This document shows positions 50,388 through 60,036 of a stretch of 64,000 nt of DNA, one piece after another. The DNA lies in contig OMXS01000009.1 in assembly GCA_900315095.1 (NCBI GenBank), positions 1-64,000 of the forward strand. Direction: 5' to 3'. The position numbers were made by a program, and so were the translations under genes. The notes beneath the pieces are model-generated. The model ran no database searches and was not told the DNA's origin. It was given only the letters and a program-made list of their open reading frames with translations. This DNA comes from an uncultured Prevotellaceae bacterium. GTDB lineage: Bacteria; Bacteroidota; Bacteroidia; Bacteroidales; Bacteroidaceae. Each line of letters opens with the position of its first letter. Positions within the stretch are counted from its first letter, which is position 1.

Positions 50388-51248
50388 TCAAATCCCCTCT
50401 GCCGCTCCCTCGAAAACAAATTCTGCGGGGCCCGAGAGGTAAACGCGATTGTCCACCTCATCCCAGCGCACATGAAGCGTGCCGCCGTCCATGATAATAT
50501 CCGACTCGCGACCAGCGCGACCGGTAAGTGATGCCGCAACAGCTGTGGCACAAGCACCCGTTCCGCATGCCATAGTGATGCCGCTGCCACGTTCCCATAC
50601 GCGCGTCCTTATCTTATTGTCGCCCAACAGTTGAGCAAATTCTATATTGCAACGCTCAGGAAAGGCTGCATTATGCTCAAGCAACGAACCATAAAGCGAT
50701 ACATCAACCTCATTGATATCATCTACAAAAAACACAAAATGAGGGTTGCCCATAGACACAAACGTACCACGCCACTCCTTTCCATCGGCCTCCAACAACA
50801 TATGTCCATCGTCCGCTGTCTTCAGATTCTCTGCATTCAGGAGAGACTGAGTGGTGATTTGCGGGGTCCCCATGTCTACTGTGACCGAGACGACTTTTTT
50901 CCCATCAACTTCAAGATGAAGATGTTTCACCCCCGAGAGAGTAAGCAAGCGGATGTCTTTCTTTCGCGTAAGTCCTTTCTCAAAGAGATACTTGCCTATG
51001 CAACGCGATGCATTGCCACACATCAGCGCCTCGCTGCCGTCAGCATTGAAGATGCGCATAGTGAAATCGGCTTCCGGAACAGGCGAAACACCTATCAACA
51101 CCAAACCGTCGCTGCCTATTCCTGTATGCGGCTGACTCCATTGTCGCGATGTTTCTTCAGGATTGGGCACTTTGTAAAGCGAGGTATCAACATAAATATA
51201 GTCGTTACCAGCACCATGCATCTTTGTGAAATGAATACGTCTCTCCAT
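50388..51248 (-). CDS. dapF: Diaminopimelate epimerase
   Basis: Converts L,L- to meso-diaminopimelate for lysine and peptidoglycan. From ATG 51248 (start [16 protein letters not shown]) the product has 286 residues; the frame opens 15 bases earlier at 51263 but the shorter start fits the family. The catalytic Cys pair is in MCGNASRC (near residues 73-80) and [10 protein letters not shown] (near residue 225). The promoter -7 TAACTTTG is at 51322-51315 on the minus strand. glmS follows 25 bases downstream. Confidence 0.96.
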   Translation of the reverse strand: MERRIHFTKMHGAGNDYIYVDTSLYKVPNPEETSRQWSQPHTGIGSDGLVLIGVSPVPEADFTMRIFNADGSEALMCGNASRCIGKYLFEKGLTRKKDIRLLTLSGVKHLHLEVDGKKVVSVTVDMGTPQITTQSLLNAENLKTADDGHMLLEADGKEWRGTFVSMGNPHFVFFVDDINEVDVSLYGSLLEHNAAFPERCNIEFAQLLGDNKIRTRVWERGSGITMACGTGACATAVAASLTGRAGRESDIIMDGGTLHVRWDEVDNRVYLSGPAEFVFEGAAEGI

Positions 51249-51314
51249 ACAACTAATTGTCAACGGAACAAAGAGAAGAAATACTTAAAAACATAGCACT
51301 TCCCTTTCGCGCTG

Positions 51315-51322
51315 CAAAGTTA
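51315..51322 (-). promoter_or_regulatory. Promoter -7 box of dapF-glmS
   Basis: Minus strand TAACTTTG, 67-74 bases before the dapF start codon. The rest of the 312-base gap up to 51560 is AT-rich and holds only the plus-strand TAACTTTG at 51534-51541 for the next gene. Confidence 0.55.
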
Positions 51323-51560
51323 ATACAAAAAGACATAAAAAACATAATTCTTTCTGCTTTTTTGTTCAAGAAAAAGGGAAAAAATTACAAACCGGTACCA
51401 AACAGTCGCCTTTTCTCTCAAAATGAAAGCAAAGGCACAACAAATCAGGCAAAAGAGTAATGCCATAGTTTTTTATTAGCGAAAACGTTTGTTAAAAAGA
51501 CAACGATAAATGACGTAAATTGGAAAATAATAGTAACTTTGTGGACAAAAAGAGAAAAGC

Positions 51561-51953
51561 ATGCTTCAACAAGACTATTTTATCAGGATTCTTGAGGAAT
51601 TTGCTAAGGCGCTGAGCCTTTTCATGCTCAACAAGAAAGACCTCGGACATAAACAAGAGGAAATCCTGAAGCTTTATGACAGTTACGTGGGAGACAACAT
51701 CTTCTACCACACAGCCTCAATGGACGACATCATGGACTCGTTCACCCGTTTTCCTGAAGAGGAACGGCTCGATCGCATGGAAATGCTGGCCGAACTGTAT
51801 TACGCAGAAAGCTATCTGAAGTCTGGTCCTGCGCGCGACATGCTTCTCGAAAACGCTCATAAACTGTTCATCTTCATCGACACCCACAGCCATACTCTAT
51901 CTTTCCAGCGTCAGCAACGAATCATGCAAATAGGAAAGGAAATCGGGAAATAA
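51561..51953 (+). CDS. Unknown helical protein, 130 residues
   Basis: I do not recognise a named family. The product is charged and helical (MLQQDYFIRILEEFAKAL...), with no membrane segment or signal peptide, and looks like a conserved Bacteroidetes cytoplasmic protein. A promoter-like TAACTTTG (51534-51541) lies 20 bases before the start. It stands alone between the divergent dapF and the convergent biosynthetic operon. Confidence 0.7.
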   Translation: MLQQDYFIRILEEFAKALSLFMLNKKDLGHKQEEILKLYDSYVGDNIFYHTASMDDIMDSFTRFPEEERLDRMEMLAELYYAESYLKSGPARDMLLENAHKLFIFIDTHSHTLSFQRQQRIMQIGKEIGK

Positions 51954-51981
51954 TAAGGCTATTGACGACAAATCAGTACTA

Positions 51982-53322
51982 TTATGAACTTTTTGAACTC
52001 ATGTTAATATAGAACTTTCTATCTATTTTCCCGTTAAAGGTCCTTTTAACACATTCTACCTTTTCATAAAGCATTGGCACCTTATAAGGTTCAAGCCTTG
52101 ACTTAAGGAATAGAGCCAGCTGTCGTTTATTTATGTTTATCCCCTCATTTTCCACATATAACAACTTAAGTGCCGAGCCTGTAATTGGATGTCGAACAGG
52201 TATACATACACAATCTGAAATGCCAGGATAAGAAAGTACTGCATTTTCTACTTCTAAAGGAGCAACCTTAAAACCACCTACATTGATGACGTCATCTTCT
52301 CTTCCCATCAGATGCAACATACCTTCTTCGTCAAGAATGCCCATGTCTGAGGTGTAAATAGTTCCGTTCTTCAGGACCGAGGAAGTCCTTTCAGAATCAC
52401 CAACATATCCTGTCATGATTGTCTCACCCTTACATGCGATCAATCCTTGATCCGTAATGATTACCTGTGAGTGCTTCATAGGTTTCCCCAGACATCCTGC
52501 TATACATCTCCCGTCATTGTAATTATAGGTACAGATGATTCCCGTTTCTGTAGAAGCGTAGGTGTTATACAACCGACTGTTCGGCAGCAACTTGCATAAT
52601 GCCTCCATGTCTGCTTGAGAGATTGCTGCGGCACCCGTCTCTATGAAATCTATCTTGTCTTTTAAAAGTGCCAATCTTTCAGAGCAGAACAGCAACAAGA
52701 TTCTGATATTTGCAGGAACTAAGAATGTCGCCATCTTGGAGGAAGGGTAATCGAAAGCCTCAATGAATTTGTTCATGTCCTTCATCCCGTCAACAATAAT
52801 GAGCGTAGCGCCCAAGATGATAACAGGATATATCTTTGAAAGACTTCCTATATGATTAAGCGGTCCATTAACCACAAAGGCCAAATCATGACTAAAACCT
52901 TGTCCGGCAATCAGGTTCTCTGCATCAGCAATAATCGCACGATGGCTGATCATGACCCCCTTCGACAGTCCTGTCGTTCCTGTAGTATATAGTATGTCGG
53001 CAGTGTCCTCTGGAACAGTATGCTGCTCCAACTCTTTTGCTATCTTGCAGAACGTCTCTTCCGGTATATTCTGCTCTAATGGGGTGACAACACACCCTAA
53101 TTGATGTAAGGCAAAATAAGTAACCAGATAATCTATTGTCGGGAACGCACGCAAACAGACAATATGTCCCTTTTGCGGATATGACGTCCTTAATTCTTCC
53201 ATCCGGGAAACGACTCTGTCATACAACTCTTCATAGGTACACTGCTCTTGTCCACAGACCATAGCGGTCTTGTGAGGATACCGTTTAGCGTTGCTCTCAA
53301 GATAATCTTCTAAATGCATCAT
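51982..53322 (-). CDS. AMP-dependent acyl/aryl ligase of the polyene-type cluster
   Basis: ANL-superfamily adenylating enzyme of 446 residues. Motifs: ILYTTGTTGLSKGV (A3, residues about 110-123), YNTYASTETGII (A5), the YTSDMGILDEEGM stretch (A7), GREDDVINVGGFKV (A8) and a C-terminal FNGKIDRKF with the catalytic Lys. The enzyme is about 50-100 residues shorter than typical members, as in many cluster-embedded ligases. In aryl-polyene or flexirubin-like clusters such an enzyme loads an aromatic acid or fatty acid on an acyl carrier protein. Here an ACP gene lies 82 bases upstream on the same strand. Confidence 0.8.
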   Translation of the reverse strand: MMHLEDYLESNAKRYPHKTAMVCGQEQCTYEELYDRVVSRMEELRTSYPQKGHIVCLRAFPTIDYLVTYFALHQLGCVVTPLEQNIPEETFCKIAKELEQHTVPEDTADILYTTGTTGLSKGVMISHRAIIADAENLIAGQGFSHDLAFVVNGPLNHIGSLSKIYPVIILGATLIIVDGMKDMNKFIEAFDYPSSKMATFLVPANIRILLLFCSERLALLKDKIDFIETGAAAISQADMEALCKLLPNSRLYNTYASTETGIICTYNYNDGRCIAGCLGKPMKHSQVIITDQGLIACKGETIMTGYVGDSERTSSVLKNGTIYTSDMGILDEEGMLHLMGREDDVINVGGFKVAPLEVENAVLSYPGISDCVCIPVRHPITGSALKLLYVENEGININKRQLALFLKSRLEPYKVPMLYEKVECVKRTFNGKIDRKFYINMSSKSS

Positions 53323-53339
53323 TACTTGAATTTCTTTCG

Positions 53340-53395
53340 ACCTTTTCCTTGCCTCGGCTGAGTCGATGCAAGCATCGCCTCTGCTCTCGGCTGCA
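53340..53395. repeat. CTCGGCTG-containing dyad before the AMP ligase gene
   Basis: The 82-base gap between the ACP and AMP ligase genes holds two copies of CTCGGCTG (near 53355 and 53384) and a short perfect stem CGATGC/GCATCG (53364-53377). It is GC-rich in an AT-rich operon. It may be a mobile mini-repeat or a regulatory hairpin; I cannot choose. Confidence 0.45.
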
Positions 53396-53404
53396 TGAAA
53401 ACGT

Positions 53405-53629
53405 TCATTTTTCAGATAGTTTCTTTTCTACTAAGGACACTATACTATCAAGTGTCTTTAAGTTCTTGGGGGTCGCATCTGTTGACTCCATCTTAATACC
53501 AAACTCATCAGATAAAAGCATGAGAATGGTAGTGACACCCAAGGAATCCAGCTCACTAAACAGGAACTCTGAATCAAAATCCACCAATGGCAGGGCATCC
53601 TCTAATAAGTTTCTAATTCTTTCTTTCAT
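53405..53629 (-). CDS. Acyl carrier protein of the polyene-type cluster
   Basis: A 74-residue acyl carrier protein that would carry the growing or finished acyl chain on phosphopantetheine. The attachment serine is in the DSLG motif, ELDSLGVTTILMLLSDEFG, near residue 29. The rest is a typical four-helix ACP with acidic helix 2. Its start shares one base with the stop of the MMPL exporter (TAATG), so it is translationally coupled. Confidence 0.9.
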   Translation of the reverse strand: MKERIRNLLEDALPLVDFDSEFLFSELDSLGVTTILMLLSDEFGIKMESTDATPKNLKTLDSIVSLVEKKLSEK

Positions 53630-56541
53630 TATCGTTGTGGAATTATTATCGGATTGTATTTACTATAGACTCTCAGATCTTCTTCTGAGGGTTCTATCAT
53701 CACTAATTGCAGATGTTTATGTTTTTGGCATAACAGTTCTATTTGCTCTGCATCTTTTTTCATCTCTATTCTCAGTCTGGGAGCAATGCGTTCCGCACTA
53801 TAACGGGCCACATCATATTCATCCGCATCATTAGCATAAGCATAAACGTCTGCCTCTGGACGCATCACGGCAATAAGAAGAGAGCACTCCCCCCACCCGT
53901 TATTGATTATTGCGAAGGATGTAGTATCTGACTGTCTGCCAATAGCCATAAAGTCAGATTGATATTGTTTTAGCCTCCTTTTCACAGAGGAATAGATTTC
54001 TACGCCTTTATACCGATAGCAGTCTTTCACAAATTGTATATGATCATCCTTCCGGGGTTTGATGAGGAGGTTCCGTAACGTGATAGGACGTAAGCGGGAA
54101 CCCTGTTTACCCTCTACCAGCCAGCGGAAGATGAGCGGGGGAAACAGATAAGCCATCAGCACTACGGAGAACATGCCGACAATGGTTACTTTTGCCAAGG
54201 ATTGTAATGCAGGATGCTTAGCAATAATCAAAGCACCTATGCCAACAAACATAATTAATGCAGAGATGATGATACTGCTCTTGTAGGAGGAAAGCATCTT
54301 TCTGCGATACGCATACTCATACTGACAACCTTCGGTGATGAAAATGGTATAATCGTCTCCTTGGCCGAAGATGAACGTTGCAAGAATAACATTCACCACA
54401 TTGAACTGGATTCCCAACAATGACATCATGCCAAGTATCCACACCCAACTTAATGCCATAGGCAAGAACGACAGCATGGCAAGTTCGATAGAACCCAAAG
54501 AGAACCAGAGGAAGAAGAATACAATCAATCCGCATGCCCATCCGATATAATTAAAATCATCGGAAAGCCGAGTCGCAATGGAAGTGTTCATACTCGGCAC
54601 GTCAAACGCATATACTTCGGAAGAGCAACCTTGAATTTGATGAACAATATCAGATGTTAAGGACGGTTGCGTCTGAAGGGTCTGAATGACATGATAAGTA
54701 TGACTGACACTATCGGATATAATATTTGTCGGGAATGCCAATGTATACAACGACTCTAAGCCGGTAGCATCGCCTGCCTTGAATGGTGTATGCAACAACT
54801 TGTAGAACTCATCAAAGGTCTCAGGGATAAACCCTTCTGCTTGCGCTGCTTTTTTTACAGCCGTCTCTACCCTACCACCATATTTAGCAATGAAAGTGTT
54901 CCACTTGTTTAGTCTCTTTTCCTGTTCCCCCTTAGAACATATAAACTGATGGCAGTCATGGAAGTCTGAGATTTCTCCTTTCTCTTTCATTTCCTCTACC
55001 TTCGACCTGACTGACATACTCTTGTCTAAAGCCTTATCCAATGAAGAATCGGAAGATACCACATAGACACTCTCCAAAGAGGTAGATGCTGGCTTCATGC
55101 TTTGCAAGTAGGCTAAGTCTTCCTTTTGGTCGTCTGTCATATAATTAATGTGACTGATATCGGGATCAAAAGTCGTTTTAAAACTAAAATACCCAAAGAC
55201 AAATGTCAGTATTACAACTATCCATACCACCCTATGATTGCTTTCTAAAGAAAACTCGCTCATCCTGTTCAACAGACGGCTCTGTACATTTTGCTTTCCA
55301 CGTCTTAAGATATGAGGAAGATATAACAAAACAAACAATATAGTACCTACCAGTAACAAAGAACTGAAAAGTCCCAAGTCTCTCAGAGCCACTGACTCCA
55401 AAGGCACTAAGGCTAAGAAGGCACCTACCGTCGTGATATTCCCCACCACCAAAGGCATGGCAATCTCTTTTAAGGCGGCTTTTACCGTTGGGGTATGCTT
55501 TAAGTGAGCAATCAGATGCAATGGATAGTTGACCGCGATTCCTACTATCACGGATGAGATTCCTATGACTATCAACGAGACATTGTTGTGTATGAGGGTT
55601 AATGCACCCATCGCGAAGAGCCATCCCCATGCAACGGATATCACAATGAGCAAGATATTCCTGATGTCACGAAAAGCATAAAATAGCAGCATCACGATAA
55701 TCACGATGGCAATCGCCAAAGCCGTCAGGCTGTCTGTTTTTATCTGTTTGGCATTACCTACCGCAATGATGGGACCTCCTGTAAAGTGAATATCAATGAA
55801 AGGATACTTCTCTGCTGTTTGGTGAGCACAAGAGGAAAGAAGGCTATAAAGTTGAGCATTACCATCTGTCTCACTCGATCCATAGGGTGAATCCAGCATG
55901 ATGATAGCCTTCTTCATATCTGGCGTGAAGATATAGCCCTCGTAATTCTCATAGTTTAGACTTGAACCATTCTGAAGTTTCGCAGCAACGGGAGTAAAAA
56001 AGTTTAAGGGGTCACGCTGAAGATTATCAGACAACAGACTTGTTGCTGGAAGCATCATCATTTGTTTATCGTTATAAACCTGTGAAGGAATGTATCCCGG
56101 GTCTTCTAACAAGCTATCGAACCTACAATAATCCTCATCTGTCAAGAAACATGGTATATGCTGATAGATAAAGGACAGTGTTTCCGTCATCTTTTCCGTA
56201 TCTATCTGACTGACAAGGTTTCGAACCTCCTTTTCTGTATCCTTCGTTTTCAATAGTTCCACATAATCATCTATTGCCTGAATGATAGAATCAGGATCAG
56301 ATTTGGTGGAATCCGCATATTGGAAGATGACAAAAATCCTGTTTGTACCTGATATGCTCTGATATACCTTTAATGCCTTGTTGTATTTGTTGTTAAGTGG
56401 CAGGAATGCAGAGATGTCCTCTTGATAGGTCTGTTTAAGCAATAAGACCGATAAGAGAACTGTCAGAAGAATGAAAGAAAGCCAGCATACTGTTCTTTGC
56501 CGTCTCATCCATTCATATATTCGAATGATAAATGCCACCAT
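53629..56541 (-). CDS. MMPL/RND exporter with C-terminal extension
   Basis: A 970-residue integral inner-membrane protein of the RND/MMPL family, probably an exporter of the cluster's lipid or polyene product. It has an N-terminal membrane anchor (about 15-35), a large periplasmic domain, a first membrane bundle (about 265-405), a second periplasmic domain and a second bundle (about 665-820). After the last membrane segment is a cytoplasmic extension of about 150 residues. It contains NNGWGECSLLIAVMRPEADVYAYAN, quoted here only as a motif near 890-915, which resembles a degenerate SAM-dependent methyltransferase core. The stop overlaps the ACP start. Confidence 0.85.
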   Translation of the reverse strand: MVAFIIRIYEWMRRQRTVCWLSFILLTVLLSVLLLKQTYQEDISAFLPLNNKYNKALKVYQSISGTNRIFVIFQYADSTKSDPDSIIQAIDDYVELLKTKDTEKEVRNLVSQIDTEKMTETLSFIYQHIPCFLTDEDYCRFDSLLEDPGYIPSQVYNDKQMMMLPATSLLSDNLQRDPLNFFTPVAAKLQNGSSLNYENYEGYIFTPDMKKAIIMLDSPYGSSETDGNAQLYSLLSSCAHQTAEKYPFIDIHFTGGPIIAVGNAKQIKTDSLTALAIAIVIIVMLLFYAFRDIRNILLIVISVAWGWLFAMGALTLIHNNVSLIVIGISSVIVGIAVNYPLHLIAHLKHTPTVKAALKEIAMPLVVGNITTVGAFLALVPLESVALRDLGLFSSLLLVGTILFVLLYLPHILRRGKQNVQSRLLNRMSEFSLESNHRVVWIVVILTFVFGYFSFKTTFDPDISHINYMTDDQKEDLAYLQSMKPASTSLESVYVVSSDSSLDKALDKSMSVRSKVEEMKEKGEISDFHDCHQFICSKGEQEKRLNKWNTFIAKYGGRVETAVKKAAQAEGFIPETFDEFYKLLHTPFKAGDATGLESLYTLAFPTNIISDSVSHTYHVIQTLQTQPSLTSDIVHQIQGCSSEVYAFDVPSMNTSIATRLSDDFNYIGWACGLIVFFFLWFSLGSIELAMLSFLPMALSWVWILGMMSLLGIQFNVVNVILATFIFGQGDDYTIFITEGCQYEYAYRRKMLSSYKSSIIISALIMFVGIGALIIAKHPALQSLAKVTIVGMFSVVLMAYLFPPLIFRWLVEGKQGSRLRPITLRNLLIKPRKDDHIQFVKDCYRYKGVEIYSSVKRRLKQYQSDFMAIGRQSDTTSFAIINNGWGECSLLIAVMRPEADVYAYANDADEYDVARYSAERIAPRLRIEMKKDAEQIELLCQKHKHLQLVMIEPSEEDLRVYSKYNPIIIPQR

Positions 56542-56570
56542 CTTACCTTTGTACTTTGAACTTTTTATCT

Positions 56571-57698
56571 CTATTTATTGTCAATAGGATTGGCGTAAAT
56601 ACCTAAGAATATATCCTTAAGACGCTCCATGTCGCACGTATCATATTTATCAAGCTTTGATAACCTATAAGTAAATGCGTCATATTGTTCCTCAGAATAC
56701 ATAGATTTATATTTAGAATTACCATACAACAAGTCATGAGCAATATAGTTGTTAGGATATAGCCTGTAGGCAAGATTAATTCTTCTATCTATCAGTTTGG
56801 CTACTGACTTATGGTATTCGTTGTTCGTCTGTCCTTCAAAAGAACTGAGTTCTGCAAGAGAGATAGGCCTGCATATCTCAAAGTGGACCCGGCCCTTGGG
56901 TTGGAGGATACCCGTTAATATACTATTTAAGTCCTCACCGGGTTTCTTCGTATAACGCGTAAACTGAGATTCGTATAGTTCTAGAGACTTAAGAATGTCA
57001 CAGGATTCCCACTCATATGATACCGATACCGGTACGATATTAAGGTCTGCCAACGCCTTAATTTTATCTTTCGGCTCACTCATACAAAACATTTTTATAA
57101 TGCCTTGGTCTGTGGTATCGATTCCATTCTTTGTCCTGCCATTACGTTGTGCAATCCATACAGACTCACCCTTTTCTGTGATACAGTAACGAATATATTC
57201 AGACAGATGCATGGAAGCCCTGTAGAAATCTTTAATGTCTCCTCCTGGACGTTCCACCTTGAACATCTTGTTACATTTACCGACATCAATAACAACGGGA
57301 TTAATCATAAGATTTGCGCCAAATGTTATTTCGGTGGTTTCAAATCCATTAATGACAAAGAAATATTGTAACAAGCTGGCATCAAGCATTATATCCCTGT
57401 GATTGGAGACAAATAGATACCGTTTCTTGGAATCCAGGAATTCCAAACCAGAACAGGAGAAATCAGAAATACTACGAGCAATAATCTGTTCGTTAACCTT
57501 ACACATCGTATCTTCTTGAAACTCTTTAGTCGTAGCATAAGAACTGACTCTTTTCCGCACATCTTCTAAGGGCTCGTTGGGGAAGACATAAGAAGCCAGT
57601 AACGGAAACACATCACACTGGGCAATACGCTTCATCGCTGCAGGAATCTCATCCTCATAGTACGGACGGATGTCGTCAAATTTGGGATTCTTCATCAT
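56571..57698 (-). CDS. PlsC-type acyltransferase of the polyene-type cluster
   Basis: A 375-residue acyltransferase of the PlsC/LPLAT family. The catalytic motif HxxxxD is in SNHRDIMLDAS near residues 97-107, and a second glycine-arginine motif is QRNGRTKNG near 180. It lacks an obvious membrane anchor. It shares 4 bases (ATGA) with the esterase gene upstream, so it is co-translated, and lies 29 bases from the MMPL gene. In such clusters the enzyme may transfer the acyl product to a glycerophospholipid or glycolipid carrier, which is inference. Confidence 0.8.
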   Translation of the reverse strand: MMKNPKFDDIRPYYEDEIPAAMKRIAQCDVFPLLASYVFPNEPLEDVRKRVSSYATTKEFQEDTMCKVNEQIIARSISDFSCSGLEFLDSKKRYLFVSNHRDIMLDASLLQYFFVINGFETTEITFGANLMINPVVIDVGKCNKMFKVERPGGDIKDFYRASMHLSEYIRYCITEKGESVWIAQRNGRTKNGIDTTDQGIIKMFCMSEPKDKIKALADLNIVPVSVSYEWESCDILKSLELYESQFTRYTKKPGEDLNSILTGILQPKGRVHFEICRPISLAELSSFEGQTNNEYHKSVAKLIDRRINLAYRLYPNNYIAHDLLYGNSKYKSMYSEEQYDAFTYRLSKLDKYDTCDMERLKDIFLGIYANPIDNK

Positions 57699-58540
57699 AT
57701 CTTCAGTATTTTATTTATCCATTTTATAAATTCTTCTTTCCACTGTCTGCACTCTGGCGATCCCTTTATGTCACTCGCACCAAATCCATGTCCACCAGTT
57801 TCGTAAAGAAGGTATTGGTGAGATATCTTCTGTGATGTCAGGGCGGAGTCTAGTAATATGGAATTATGATAATCCACGACTGGGTCGTCTTTACAGTTTA
57901 TTAAGAATACGGGCGGACAATCAGACGGCACATGTTTCTCCAACGACAACAACTCCCTCAACTCCTTGTTCCTTACCCTTGAATCGCCTAACAGCCCTCT
58001 ACGTGAACGCTTATGCACACAAGGAGCCGTCATTGTCACCACGGGATAGACAGGAACGACAAATGCTGGCCAATCATCTTTTTCGAACAATTCCACGCTT
58101 GACATAACCAGATGTCCTCCCGCAGAAAAACCCATTACACCAATCTTATCTGGATCTATGTCGTATTCCTTAGCATGGTTTTTCACATAACGGATAGCCT
58201 GTCGTAAGTCATCTTGAGGATCTGGATAGCGATTTCCACGGAAGATATAGCGGAAATGGGTTATAAAGGCAGGCACATAGGCTGTCCTGTAATCCAGCAC
58301 AAAGGCTGTGATGCCATTCTCCTGCAACCAGTGTGCTACCTTATCGCCCTCTGTTTCCGTATCGTGCCAGAAATAACTACCGCCAGGACATACGATGATG
58401 GCGACATGACGGGACTTCTGAGCGGGGAAAGCATCCATCCCCACCTTCGGCCTACCAGACTCTCCCTCCCAGATGTTTATCTGTGCTAAGGAGCTCAGGC
58501 TGAGCATCAAGTATACTATGATGATTAACCTCTGTCGCAT
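57695..58540 (-). CDS. Alpha/beta hydrolase (esterase/thioesterase-like)
   Basis: A secreted or periplasmic hydrolase of 281 residues with a signal peptide (MRQRLIIIVYLMLSLSSLA). It belongs to the acetyl-xylan-esterase-like or BD-FAE-type alpha/beta hydrolases. The catalytic Ser is in GVMGFSAGGH (near residue 146), Asp in KDDPVVDY (near 222) and His in GGHGFG (near 254). In this operon it could cleave an ester or act as a thioesterase on the product. Its start overlaps the first FAD oxidoreductase gene by 16 bases. Confidence 0.75.
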   Translation of the reverse strand: MRQRLIIIVYLMLSLSSLAQINIWEGESGRPKVGMDAFPAQKSRHVAIIVCPGGSYFWHDTETEGDKVAHWLQENGITAFVLDYRTAYVPAFITHFRYIFRGNRYPDPQDDLRQAIRYVKNHAKEYDIDPDKIGVMGFSAGGHLVMSSVELFEKDDWPAFVVPVYPVVTMTAPCVHKRSRRGLLGDSRVRNKELRELLSLEKHVPSDCPPVFLINCKDDPVVDYHNSILLDSALTSQKISHQYLLYETGGHGFGASDIKGSPECRQWKEEFIKWINKILKI

Positions 58541-60036
58541 TCGTTTATCTTGTTAATCACGTGATTAATACCTAAGATGGCTTCGCAAGTATTGATTGCC
58601 GTAAGTGGAACCCCACAAAAGCCATGCATATTATTGTTTTGCCCTGTGAGAAAGAGATTGCTGACTTTCGTGACCACAGGAACCTGTGATAACGCAATAT
58701 GATGACAGTCTTTGCTGAAGCCGCAGATGCTCCCCTCTTTGACGTGATAATAGTCACGGATGGTTAAGGGGGACGAAGCATTGATGTCTGCGATACAATC
58801 CGTGAATCCCGGGTGGATATCCTCTATCTGGCTCAGCAAGGCTTCGGTCTTCTCTTTCTTCCATTCTTCGTAATCCTCACCTCGATGTCCTACGACAGTA
58901 TGTTCCCATTTCTTCACCATCTCAAAGGGCATGGGGGCTGTCACAAGGACTTTTGTTGCATATTGTCCCTGTTGATGATTGGGCGGTGTCATGAAAAGGA
59001 AACCTAATGGCCACGGCTTTCCTGGATTACTGAAGTTCCATACATCATCATAGCACGTCATATAATACTCGGAATAATTGATGTACGGAAAACTTCTTTC
59101 CTTTAACTTAATATATAACGAGAAAGCAGAATGGGAATTGGGAATGGAATTCAAACGCTCCCGATAGGACTTGGGCATCGCCTTCTCGTCCATCAACTGA
59201 AGCATCGTACACGGATGGATATCCGAGATATAATAATCTGCCTGATACCGTTCTCCTCTCTTGGTTTGCACGTAATCCACCACCCTATTATTCACTTCTA
59301 TCCATTCTACTTCTTCATTGGTGATGACATATCCGCCATGTGAGGTTATTACCTGCGCCAGCAGGTCTGCAAAATGGTGACTGCCGTCCACGAAACGACT
59401 GGCACCATTGATATACAATGTACTAATGATAGCATGGATATATGCCGGCGTCTGATGAGCACGTCCTCCATACAGAGGATTCATATAGGCTAAAACACTT
59501 CTTAGTTTCCTATTATCTGTATATTTGGCTATAAAGTCATTGGCAGACATCAAGAAGTCAGAGGAACCAGAGAAGAGACTCATCGCGCCCTCTGAAGGAC
59601 GAAGATTAAATAGATCCACATGAGCTGTCAGGTCAAAGACTGCCTCCACATATCTTTCCAGATTCTCTCTCTCTTCAGGGAAACTGGCAGCTAGAGAATC
59701 CACAAACCCACGTTTCCCTTTGGCGATGGTATAACACTCATGGTCTTCCGCAAAATACAAGCGGTCTGTACATTCATCATCCACGTCCATCAGCTTTACC
59801 TGGTCAAAAATACCGAGATAATTACATATCTTTCTGATATTCCCACCTGTCTGCATACCTCCTATCACATGCATGCCCGTGTCGAAAGTCTCACCAAACC
59901 TTTTAAAGGACTGAAGTCCCCCGCCTATCGTGGCGTTTTTCTCCAGCACAGTTACATGAAGCCCCTCCTTTGAAAGGATGGCTCCTGTAAAGAGCCCTCC
60001 AAGTCCACCGCCTATGATGACAACTTTTTTCTTCAT
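58525..60036 (-). CDS. CrtI-like FAD-dependent oxidoreductase 1
   Basis: A 503-residue FAD/NAD(P)-binding amine-oxidase-fold enzyme related to phytoene desaturase and carotenoid isomerase. The dinucleotide-binding motif VVIIGGGLGGLFTGAILSKEG is at residues 4-24 (quoted here only by position) and includes GGGLGG. The second Rossmann half and the C-terminal FLTGQNNNMHGFCG motif complete the FAD site. It shares 4 bases with the upstream paralogue and 16 bases with the downstream hydrolase. In polyene clusters such enzymes desaturate or isomerise long chains. Confidence 0.85.
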   Translation of the reverse strand: MKKKVVIIGGGLGGLFTGAILSKEGLHVTVLEKNATIGGGLQSFKRFGETFDTGMHVIGGMQTGGNIRKICNYLGIFDQVKLMDVDDECTDRLYFAEDHECYTIAKGKRGFVDSLAASFPEERENLERYVEAVFDLTAHVDLFNLRPSEGAMSLFSGSSDFLMSANDFIAKYTDNRKLRSVLAYMNPLYGGRAHQTPAYIHAIISTLYINGASRFVDGSHHFADLLAQVITSHGGYVITNEEVEWIEVNNRVVDYVQTKRGERYQADYYISDIHPCTMLQLMDEKAMPKSYRERLNSIPNSHSAFSLYIKLKERSFPYINYSEYYMTCYDDVWNFSNPGKPWPLGFLFMTPPNHQQGQYATKVLVTAPMPFEMVKKWEHTVVGHRGEDYEEWKKEKTEALLSQIEDIHPGFTDCIADINASSPLTIRDYYHVKEGSICGFSKDCHHIALSQVPVVTKVSNLFLTGQNNNMHGFCGVPLTAINTCEAILGINHVINKINECDRG

